Source: a virus
Reading direction: 5' to 3' (one strand)
Length of the DNA stretch: 64,000 nt
IMG/VR virus record: IMGVR_UViG_3300047548_000628
Coordinates: 1-64,000 of that record
Under the pieces are notes generated by a model. That model was not told the origin of the DNA. It searched no databases and saw only the letters and a program-made list of their open reading frames with translations. Positions 6,007 through 11,934 of this stretch are shown here, in pieces (position 1 is the stretch's first letter; each line of letters starts with the position of its first letter). Made by a program: the position numbers and the translations under genes.

Positions 6007-6315
6007 TTATTCTGAGCCATCAGAATTTTCTAGACCGTTGCTATGACGGTCTCTTTTTTGTTCCGTATCTTGGAACAATCTTTTCTCTTGTGCAGTCAAT
6101 CTATCTTTATGAGATTTTCGTGGATTACCACACAAGAAGCATTTGGGATTACCACAATCCATTGTGTGGTGTTTTGCTAATCTGTGGGGTTCTTTGATGG
6201 GCTTGTCGTTGAAGCCTAAATTGTGTTGTTTTGCAATTCTGACTTGTCTTGCGATTGCAACGTCGGTCTTATGACGGCGGCGTGAGTTTAGAAATTTTGC
6301 TTGCTCATTGCTCAT
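6007..6315 (-). CDS. zinc-ribbon-like conserved hypothetical protein
   Basis: I place the start at ATG 6315 (MSNEQAKFLN), because the 16 codons upstream look non-coding and hydrophobic and a later ATG fits the basic protein better. The product has 102 aa, is strongly basic, and has a CGNPKCFLCGNPRKSHK motif near residue 55 with CxxxxCxxC spacing. Similar motifs occur in small bacterial and phage proteins of unknown function. Nucleic-acid binding is plausible. The terminator at 6355-6375 lies upstream and isolates it from the tmRNA locus. Confidence 0.75.
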   Translation of the reverse strand: MSNEQAKFLNSRRRHKTDVAIARQVRIAKQHNLGFNDKPIKEPHRLAKHHTMDCGNPKCFLCGNPRKSHKDRLTAQEKRLFQDTEQKRDRHSNGLENSDGSE

Positions 6316-6354
6316 GATGCAAGTATATATGCATAACATATTGTTTACAAAAGA

Positions 6355-6375
6355 AAAGGGCAACTAGTGCCCTTT
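6355..6375 (-). terminator. terminator downstream of the displaced tmRNA fragment
   Basis: An 8-bp stem AAAGGGCA/TGCCCTTT with loop CTAGT on the minus strand, followed by TCTTTTG. It directly follows the tmRNA tag remnant at 6376-6437 and has no protein gene to terminate on that strand, consistent with being the original tmRNA terminator. Confidence 0.65.
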
Positions 6376-6437
6376 CTGAGGTTCTGTTGCGAGGTATGTC
6401 TTACCCCAAGCTGCCGTTATCAGGCTGCTAAAGCATA
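6376..6437 (-). pseudogene. ssrA: displaced 3' end of a tmRNA coding piece (tag ...YALAA)
   Basis: On the minus strand TAT GCT TTA GCA GCC TGA TAA (6417-6437) encodes YALAA followed by two stops. This is nearly identical to the end of the Escherichia coli ssrA tag (TAC GCT TTA GCA GCT TAA TAA). The following GGCAGCTTGGGG segment resembles post-tag tmRNA sequence, and a terminator follows. The HNH gene (plus strand) lies between this fragment and the intact tmRNA. I read it as the original tmRNA end, separated when the HNH element arrived with a replacement end. Confidence 0.65.
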
Positions 6438-6441
6438 AATA
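6434..6441 (+). promoter_or_regulatory. CATAAATA late-promoter-like box before the HNH gene
   Basis: CATAAATA with 5 bases to the ATG at 6447. It resembles T4-type late promoters (TATAAATA), but it overlaps the tmRNA tag remnant on the other strand, so chance is possible. Confidence 0.4.
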
Positions 6442-6446
6442 AAGTT

Positions 6447-7073
6447 ATGAACTACACCAAACACTATAATTTGTTAATAGAAAGAGCAAAAGAAAGATTG
6501 TTAGAGGGATACAAAGAAGCCCATCATATTATTCCTAAATCTATGGGCGGGACTGGTGACCCGGATAATCTTGTTAATTTAACAGCCAGAGAACATTATG
6601 TAGCACACATTCTTTTGGCAAAAATCTACGGAGGAACCCAATGGCATGCTGTAAATCTAATGGGTAGAAAAAAGAACTATACCAACAGATATTACGAAAG
6701 AGCAAGGTTAGAACATTCAAAATTACTTTCTGTTCAAAATAAAAGAACAAAAACTAAACCAAAAGAAAGTAGGCAATATTTATGTTTAGAGTGTTCAAAG
6801 ATTTTTAGTAAGTTAGAATTTTGTCATCATCCGTTACGAGAAAAGCCTTTTTGCAGTCAATCTTGTGCCGCAAGAAATACTGCTAGAAATAATATTGGCA
6901 AGAGACTTGTAATTAAAAATCCAAGAGTAAGTAGTTGGAATAAAGGGCTTTCAAATCCTCAGGCTGCCGAAAATGCTAGAAAAGGTGCCGCTAAATTATC
7001 TACTAAGGTTAAGGGCAGAACGAGATTATATAGAGAGGACGGGTCTTGGACTTGGCAATATCCAGAAAAATAG
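6447..7073 (+). CDS. HNH homing endonuclease inserted in the tmRNA locus
   Basis: A 208-aa protein. Residues 21-60 hold an HNH core (YKEAHHIIPKSMGG ... DNLVNLTAREHYVAH) with the His-His pair and downstream Asn/His. Residues 108-145 form a Cys-rich zinc-ribbon (CLECSKIF ... CSQSC). The C-terminus is basic, with a WNKGLSNPQAAENARKGA segment typical of modular DNA-binding ends of phage homing endonucleases. These enzymes cut a specific site and spread their gene by repair. It sits inside the tmRNA locus, opposite in strand, and its TAG stop lies within the new tmRNA terminator hairpin. Confidence 0.93.
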   Translation: MNYTKHYNLLIERAKERLLEGYKEAHHIIPKSMGGTGDPDNLVNLTAREHYVAHILLAKIYGGTQWHAVNLMGRKKNYTNRYYERARLEHSKLLSVQNKRTKTKPKESRQYLCLECSKIFSKLEFCHHPLREKPFCSQSCAARNTARNNIGKRLVIKNPRVSSWNKGLSNPQAAENARKGAAKLSTKVKGRTRLYREDGSWTWQYPEK

Positions 7074-7089
7074 GGACTGAGTCCCTATT
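7069..7089 (-). terminator. tmRNA terminator
   Basis: A 9-bp stem AATAGGGAC/GTCCCTATT with a 3-base loop. On the minus strand it is followed by a U-rich TTTTCTGG run, so it ends the tmRNA transcript. It overlaps the stop codon of the HNH gene on the plus strand. Confidence 0.8.
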
Positions 7090-7404
7090 ACTATTTTGGG
7101 TTATAAGGGATAGTTCCCCCAGAGATTATGCCGCTAGGGCAAATACCTCATCATTGGCTGCGTTTGCAGTTATAGATTTTCTTCTTTTTACATCGTTGCT
7201 GATGTGCTGTCCACTCTGTTACTCTTTGCCCTGTCGAAAACCAAAGTCATCCCCATCATAAACACACTAACTAGATGGGCGCTTAGAGTTCGTCTTGCGA
7301 GGAAACATCTAACCGTTTTGTCCCAACTAGTGTGCTTATGGTGGAGATGCCGGGAGTCGAACCCGGGTCCAGAACACTTTTCTCTTTGCTTCATACAGCA
7401 ATAA
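7090..7404 (-). ncRNA. ssrA: circularly permuted two-piece tmRNA (ssrA)
   Basis: Order on the minus strand: promoter, acceptor piece with T arm CCGGG-TTCGACT-CCCGG and 3' end CATCTCC-A-CCA (CCA at 7339-7341), an intervening segment 7255-7338, then the coding piece starting GGGGATG at 7254. GGGGATG pairs with CATCTCC (7 bp, one G-U). The pairing continues into the intervening segment (7328-7339 with 7258-7269), which would hold both ends together in the precursor. The coding piece encodes ANAANDEVFALAA. tmRNA rescues stalled ribosomes and tags proteins for proteolysis; permuted two-piece forms are known from alphaproteobacteria, some betaproteobacteria and cyanobacteria. Exact ends of the mature pieces are not visible. 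Confidence 0.9.
7126..7167 (-). other. ssrA: tmRNA tag reading frame ANAANDEVFALAA
   Basis: GCA (7165-7167) is the probable resume codon and TAA at 7126-7128 the stop. The 13-residue tag ends in ALAA, the C-terminal degron recognised by ClpXP/SspB systems, and contains the AAND element common in bacterial tags. Confidence 0.9.
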
Positions 7405-7406
7405 CT
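7367..7406. repeat. 40-bp direct repeat, copy 1 (inside tmRNA acceptor piece)
   Basis: These 40 bases recur identically at 7890-7929 in the same orientation. This copy is the functional one: it runs from about the tmRNA transcription start to just before the T stem. The acetyltransferase gene at 7435-7848 lies between the two copies. Confidence 0.95.
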
Positions 7407-7409
7407 CAC

Positions 7410-7438
7410 ATTGTATATTTATTTTTGAGTGTTGTCAA
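7410..7438 (-). promoter_or_regulatory. consensus sigma70 promoter of the tmRNA
   Basis: Minus strand TTGACA (7433-7438), a 17-base spacer, TACAAT (7410-7415). The predicted start is close to 7404, just where the 40-bp repeat begins. The -35 box overlaps the last codons of the acetyltransferase gene, so this promoter came with, or was built on, the inserted gene. Confidence 0.85.
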
Positions 7439-7848
7439 CTCTTAAAGGGATCATACCCACGAGGCATGATATGCTTTGATTGTTTGGCTTGATGCCAAGA
7501 ACGCCACATTCTATTGCCAGCATCCGATTGTATTTCGTGCGGAACGATGTCGTTGCCCAACATCTTGGCATAGGCATACATTGTGGTAGCAACACCTTGC
7601 TCTTGGTATCGGCCGTCCACCCAGGTGTCGTTGCTGACCAACCGAGGTGGTTTTTCGTCAGCAATTATCTCAAAGTCACATTTTCCAATTTGCTTTTTAC
7701 CATCAAACGCTTGGACAACTAGCTCCAGACCATAGTTGGTGCTGGTTGTTGCAGTATAGGTGTAATCCCCAATCTTTTGTTCGTGACGGAAATGTGGATT
7801 GAGGATATCTGGATTTATTTCTTCTGTGATAATTTCCGAAATACGCAT
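7435..7848 (-). CDS. GNAT-like protein with capsid-targeting-like N-terminus
   Basis: A 137-aa protein. Residues 1-10 (MRISEIITEE) resemble the T4 capsid-targeting sequence (MKTYQEFIAEA) and contain I-T-E, a candidate prohead-protease site. The rest looks like a shortened N-acetyltransferase fold, with acetyl-CoA-binding-like loop YQEQGVATTMYAYAKMLG near residues 82-99 and the final AGNRMWRSW segment common in phage GNATs. A CATAAATA box stands 4 bases before the ATG. Lying between two 40-bp tmRNA repeats, it appears to be an insertion. The acetylated target is unknown, and the GNAT call is moderate. Confidence 0.75.
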   Translation of the reverse strand: MRISEIITEEINPDILNPHFRHEQKIGDYTYTATTSTNYGLELVVQAFDGKKQIGKCDFEIIADEKPPRLVSNDTWVDGRYQEQGVATTMYAYAKMLGNDIVPHEIQSDAGNRMWRSWHQAKQSKHIMPRGYDPFKS

Positions 7849-7852
7849 CTAG

Positions 7853-7860
7853 TATTTATG
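7853..7860 (-). promoter_or_regulatory. CATAAATA late promoter box
   Basis: It lies 4 bases before the ATG of the GNAT-like gene at 7848. With a T4-type late start a few bases downstream of the box, the mRNA would begin at or next to the AUG. Confidence 0.6.
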
Positions 7861-7889
7861 CGTGGTAGAAGAACTGTTAAGCGCCTTGC

Positions 7890-7929
7890 GTCCAGAACAC
7901 TTTTCTCTTTGCTTCATACAGCAATAACT
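7890..7929. repeat. 40-bp direct repeat, copy 2 (tmRNA acceptor-piece fragment)
   Basis: Identical to 7367-7406. It is the 5' part of a tmRNA acceptor piece cut off before the T arm. Upstream on the minus strand a weaker promoter can be read (TTGTTT, 17 bases, TAAAAT), as if this were the original tmRNA start stranded by the acetyltransferase insertion. Confidence 0.9.
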
Positions 7930-7939
7930 TTTATTTATT

Positions 7940-8023
7940 TTACATTAAAACTAATGCAAAAACAAGAGCACAGATTACCATTCCCACAGCAAAGTGTATC
8001 ATGTTGTCATCTGGGTCATACAT
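7940..8023 (-). CDS. 27-aa single-span membrane peptide
   Basis: ATG at 8021-8023 with GGAG seven bases upstream, right after the stop of the second GNAT gene; TAA at 7940-7942. The start is MYDPDDNMIHFAVGM, then a run of hydrophobic residues to the end. It is a predicted single transmembrane helix with the acidic end probably outside the bilayer. Function unknown; good spacing and ribosome-binding site support translation. Confidence 0.55.
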   Translation of the reverse strand: MYDPDDNMIHFAVGMVICALVFALVLM

Positions 8024-8036
8024 TATTTTACTCCGG

Positions 8037-8921
8037 TCAATTTATGCCTGTCCAAACTGCATATAGACCAGTGTCTGAATTATAACTACCGTAGACTTTG
8101 CTTAGGTTTGTGTCTACATACGCTTGTAATTCTTGTTTAGTGGTGCTAGGTTTTACGTCAAAGGCAAAGTAATGTCGGTCAGAGGCTTTGCCTATATATT
8201 GTCCACCTAGTTCACCCATGATAGTATCTATTCTTTGTTCCGCGTGTTTGTTCTGATTAGCTGCCCAACGCTTGTCACGAGCGTTACTTACATCAGAAGT
8301 ATCGCGGGTCTCTAGGTCATAGTCATCTATTTTTAAATAACCCTTCATTTCCACGCCGGGAATTTGACTTAGGCTTAACCAGTTTTTACGACCACCGGGT
8401 GTTTGGCTAGAACCAGCTAGCAAAGGTCGACGCATGATAGTCAACACAATGCCATACAGTGCTTTGGCCAAGCCCATGCCGCGATAATCTTCGTCCACAG
8501 TGATGGTGCCCACTTGTACAGCACCGGGCAGTGGGAAACTACCGCCGACATCGTCTACTGTGAGTTGACCTATCAATTTACCAGGCGACCTATCATATAC
8601 TCGCTTGCGGTCAACATCCCGTTGTTTGATACGCTCTATGCGTTGTTCCCACTCTCGTCTGGTATAAAAGGACGGGCGCTCGGCATCTATAGGTGTAGGC
8701 TCAAACGGATCTTTGTTGTCCTTGTCCCATAGCTTGATGATAAAATCGCCGCCACTGACGGTGGTTATGGAATACAGCAGGCCGCTACCCCCGGGCAATG
8801 GCTGAACAGACTTTTCTCTACTGTAGCTGTCTAGGTATTCTTTGCCGCCTTCAAAGCCGCTTTTACTTAGACGTCCTATTTCTTGAATTATATTTTCAGT
8901 TATAAATTCGCTTGATTTCAT
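8037..8921 (-). CDS. GNAT acetyltransferase with capsid-targeting-like N-terminus
   Basis: A 294-aa protein. It begins MKSSEFITENIIQEIG, close to the T4 internal-protein leader (MKTYQEFIAEA), with F-I-T-E as a possible prohead-protease site. Residues 130-165 hold the acetyl-CoA signature (VGTITVDEDYRGMGLAKALY, with RGMGLA as the pyrophosphate loop), followed by SSQTPGGRKNWLSL. The C-terminal 80 residues form a separate mixed domain. ATG overlaps the upstream stop (TAATG), so it shares the late promoter at 9492-9499. Likely packaged in the head and delivered with DNA (inference). Confidence 0.85.
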   Translation of the reverse strand: MKSSEFITENIIQEIGRLSKSGFEGGKEYLDSYSREKSVQPLPGGSGLLYSITTVSGGDFIIKLWDKDNKDPFEPTPIDAERPSFYTRREWEQRIERIKQRDVDRKRVYDRSPGKLIGQLTVDDVGGSFPLPGAVQVGTITVDEDYRGMGLAKALYGIVLTIMRRPLLAGSSQTPGGRKNWLSLSQIPGVEMKGYLKIDDYDLETRDTSDVSNARDKRWAANQNKHAEQRIDTIMGELGGQYIGKASDRHYFAFDVKPSTTKQELQAYVDTNLSKVYGSYNSDTGLYAVWTGIN

Positions 8922-9487
8922 TATTTGATTCCAATTACCATAAATCTATTATATTTAGCCTCAGGATCTTCTAGATTCTTTGACCCCTGATATAACACAC
9001 GAACTGGAAATTTTCTGACAATATCTTTTGGGCTAGAAAATTTCTCTCCCGGGTCATTATCTCTTGCTTGCATTACAACTAATGTACCAGGTGGTATATT
9101 ATCAAACCAATCTGTACCCTGCATGTCCGTAAGGCTAGTATTAATAACTACACCGTCATTGCCCAACTGACGATAATCTAGGGTATTGGCATCCTTTAAC
9201 ATATATTGTATGTTGGTTGCCCCTAAATTATCCAATAGTTTTTTGCTACCACTTAAAAATTTCTTGTTTGATTCAACATTGATTAGGGTGTCGTAGTCGA
9301 TATTATTAAGTAGTTCTAACAGAATGGCGGTGTTACCATACCAAGAACCTAACACATATATAGTGCTAAAACTATCTGATATCTTGGATAGTTCATCTAA
9401 TAACCAAACTTTACTAGTCACTAAGTCACTAGTAAAACTGCCCCTAAGGCTATAGCCACTGGATTCTGTCAAGTCTTTGATTCGCAT
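8921..9487 (-). CDS. class I SAM-methyltransferase-like protein with capsid-targeting-like start
   Basis: A 188-aa protein. It begins MRIKDLTESSG (L-T-E, a possible prohead-protease site). A Rossmann-like core follows: motif I-like TIYVLGSWYGNTAILL (about residues 43-58), an acidic end of strand 2 (INVESNKKF), DANTLDY after strand 3, and VVINTSLTDMQ for strand 4. The glycine loop is GSWYGN rather than GxGxG, so SAM binding is probable, not certain. A CATAAATA box ends 4 bases before the ATG. It is first in a late unit with the GNAT gene and the membrane peptide. Confidence 0.75.
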   Translation of the reverse strand: MRIKDLTESSGYSLRGSFTSDLVTSKVWLLDELSKISDSFSTIYVLGSWYGNTAILLELLNNIDYDTLINVESNKKFLSGSKKLLDNLGATNIQYMLKDANTLDYRQLGNDGVVINTSLTDMQGTDWFDNIPPGTLVVMQARDNDPGEKFSSPKDIVRKFPVRVLYQGSKNLEDPEAKYNRFMVIGIK

Positions 9488-9491
9488 AAAG

Positions 9492-9499
9492 TATTTATG
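9492..9499 (-). promoter_or_regulatory. CATAAATA late promoter box
   Basis: Four bases before the ATG at 9487, same box and spacing as at 7853-7860. Confidence 0.6.
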
Positions 9500-9508
9500 C
9501 AGTTTTGG

Positions 9509-9604
9509 TCATTCGCCGTCTTCGTGCTGACTTTGCCAATCCATAATCCAATAAATGCATGCGGCTACAATCGCTCCACCAATAATCCAAGCTACATAAG
9601 TCAT
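9509..9604 (-). CDS. 31-aa single-span membrane peptide
   Basis: ATG at 9602-9604 overlaps the TGA of the repeat protein gene (ATGA); TGA at 9509-9511. The start is MTYVAWIIGGAIVAACIYWI, a clear transmembrane helix, followed by a polar acidic tail (QSQHEDGE). It is the last gene of the modification operon. Function unknown. Confidence 0.6.
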   Translation of the reverse strand: MTYVAWIIGGAIVAACIYWIMDWQSQHEDGE

Positions 9605-11934
9605 TTTTCAAACCTTTCTTTAATCCAGGCCCAATCATAACTTAATTTTAGTTTTTCAATATCACCATTGACTGAGTTGTAATATTCAACAGCGTCTTTA
9701 GCTCCAAGTAAACTATATTGGGCAAAATCACCATTTGCTATTGTTAGCCATATATTTAGTCTAGCTAGACTCTCACTATCACCATAATGCTTCAATTTAA
9801 TACATTCACGGAATGCTGTTCTGTATGTGTCCCATTCGCTTGTATTGTATCTACTGATACCGCTATTGATATTGACAACTTCATGTGCGCTATCCATAGT
9901 AAAGTCAAGACCTCGAACTACTGTGTTCAGTGTCAGTATTTTGTTATTAGCAACAATAGCTTGGTGTCCATATTCTAATCCGTTAACTGGATTGGTTGCT
10001 CTAAAGATATAATGTCTACGTGACTTTAGTATATCAGGTTGCCAATTAAAATCAAAATCTTTGTTAACTTGTAACTTAGCGTTTACTAAGAAATACCAAT
10101 CAGTATTGCTAGCTTGTGCTGCCGCATGTTGGCTTGCCACACGACCATTCACACCTTTGATATGAACTATTCTATTCGGTAGATTTAGACTCAATAGATG
10201 ATCCATGTTTTCATCTGCACATGCTTCACCATTACTGAAGAATATAATGTCTAGCGGCTTAGTTTCTCTATCGTAATGTCTTACAACATTATAATAATCA
10301 GTTAACTTATCATGTATTAACATTCTACAATTTCTAGGTACAATAGCACTATCACCTGCAATGTGAAGTGTATCAATTTTACCACTGATAATTTTACTAA
10401 GGTCAATCTCAGTACCAGGCTTCGTAAACAATCCATATGCAGTTTCAAACTTACTGTCGATTACACTTTCATAAATTGAATCCGTATAGTTTATAACTGT
10501 AATGTACAGATTTGCCTTAATATCAGTTACATACTTATTACCAACAGTCTGTTTACTTTTGTACATCAGTGTAGGCATTTTCTCAGCATCAAAATACTGA
10601 TTACCGAAAACATACGTGTAGTTTTCTTCTGTTGCGTCAGGATGCCAACTAAAATCAAAGGTATCTTTAACAATAGGTTCAATGATTCTCCAATTGCGTA
10701 AATTGGGTAACTTTATTGCTCGTTGAATGTCTACGAACTTAGTATGTTCAGCTCCTTTAACTATGTACTGAGGTCCGCCTGTTTTTTGCCATTGCGTACC
10801 GAACTGATATATGTATGGTGGCTCATTGGGGTCAGGTACCCAACTAAAATCAAAATGTGTTACATCAACATCATCAGGAATATTCCAATTAGTTAAGTCT
10901 GGTTTCAATATTGCTTTTAAAGCATCAATGTATTTTGTAGCTGTTGCACCTTTGACTTTATATATGACAGTAGGCATTTTATTACTGCTGTGCCACTGAT
11001 TGCCAAATACATAATTATAAGCAGGTTCTGTATCATCTGGGTGCCAACTATAATCAAACTCAACATTAAACATTGGGCGCCATGCTCTGTTATTAGGATC
11101 AGCTAATTTAACAACACGCATAAAATCCATGAACTTCGTTACACCATCTCCTATAACTAATTTAGGTCCACCTGTCTTCTGCCATTGAGTTCCAAATTGG
11201 TACGTTTGTTTGGGTTCGTGTATACTGGGATACCAACTGTAGTCAAACTCTGTATCATCTATATGATCGGGAATTACCCATCGTGATTTATCAGCGATTA
11301 GTGTAGCTTTTACATCGTCTATATATTTCTCAGTTACTGCTCCGCTAACACAATACATCAGTGTGGGCATATCTTTACTATTATGATGTTGGTTACCGAA
11401 CACATAGTTGTAGGGAGGGTCATATGGATGTGGTACCCAAGAATAATCAAAATCAAACTGTACTTCTGTCAGTGATTTGAACTTTTCTTTATTAGGTAAT
11501 AGTTTCGCTGTAACATCAGCAACAAACTTCTTTTCAGTAGCGCCTTTAACTCTGTACATCACTGTAGGCATGAGTTCAGGACCATAATGCTGATTGCCGA
11601 ACACATATATAAAGGGAGGATCTGTTTCGTCAGGGTGCCAAGAGTAATCCATTTCAATATTAGCTAGCATTGGGCGCCAGCTTCTATCATTCTCGTTTTG
11701 TACTCTTATTGCTGTTTGACTAGTTTGATATTTTATCCCTTCATTTTGAGGGACAACAAATCTAGGTCCACCTGTCTTTTGCCATTGTGTCCCGAACTGA
11801 TGAATATATGGTCTATCCCATGGATCAGGGCGCCAATCGAAATTGAAGTTACTTGTATCTAAATTTTCGGGTACTTCCCAATACCCCTGTGCCCACAAAT
11901 CTTGTCGGCGTTGTAGTTCGTCTTGTGTAATCAT
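9601..11934 (-). CDS. aromatic-repeat protein with C-terminal glycosyltransferase-like domain
   Basis: A 777-aa protein. Residues 1 to about 470 consist of repeated units, each with F-D-F/Y-S-W-x-P-D (for example FDYSWHPD, FDFSWVPDP) followed by a Y-x-FG-N/T-Q element. Two unit types alternate: one continues QWQKTGGP, the other ends MPTVMYRVKGA. I count eight S/D-W-x-P copies before residue 480. The C-terminal 300 residues (PLDIIFFSNG ... GRVASQHAAAQASNTDWYFL) resemble the GT-A-like protein at 19696. ATG overlaps the carbamoyltransferase stop. It could be a glycosyltransferase with binding repeats, or a scaffold or substrate for the radical-SAM enzymes (inference). Confidence 0.75.
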   Translation of the reverse strand: MITQDELQRRQDLWAQGYWEVPENLDTSNFNFDWRPDPWDRPYIHQFGTQWQKTGGPRFVVPQNEGIKYQTSQTAIRVQNENDRSWRPMLANIEMDYSWHPDETDPPFIYVFGNQHYGPELMPTVMYRVKGATEKKFVADVTAKLLPNKEKFKSLTEVQFDFDYSWVPHPYDPPYNYVFGNQHHNSKDMPTLMYCVSGAVTEKYIDDVKATLIADKSRWVIPDHIDDTEFDYSWYPSIHEPKQTYQFGTQWQKTGGPKLVIGDGVTKFMDFMRVVKLADPNNRAWRPMFNVEFDYSWHPDDTEPAYNYVFGNQWHSSNKMPTVIYKVKGATATKYIDALKAILKPDLTNWNIPDDVDVTHFDFSWVPDPNEPPYIYQFGTQWQKTGGPQYIVKGAEHTKFVDIQRAIKLPNLRNWRIIEPIVKDTFDFSWHPDATEENYTYVFGNQYFDAEKMPTLMYKSKQTVGNKYVTDIKANLYITVINYTDSIYESVIDSKFETAYGLFTKPGTEIDLSKIISGKIDTLHIAGDSAIVPRNCRMLIHDKLTDYYNVVRHYDRETKPLDIIFFSNGEACADENMDHLLSLNLPNRIVHIKGVNGRVASQHAAAQASNTDWYFLVNAKLQVNKDFDFNWQPDILKSRRHYIFRATNPVNGLEYGHQAIVANNKILTLNTVVRGLDFTMDSAHEVVNINSGISRYNTSEWDTYRTAFRECIKLKHYGDSESLARLNIWLTIANGDFAQYSLLGAKDAVEYYNSVNGDIEKLKLSYDWAWIKERFEK

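Noticed and set aside
9601-11934. CRISPR array or DNA tandem repeat
   Set aside because: The periodic signal is in the protein. At DNA level the units are diverged and too long, with no constant repeat and variable spacer.
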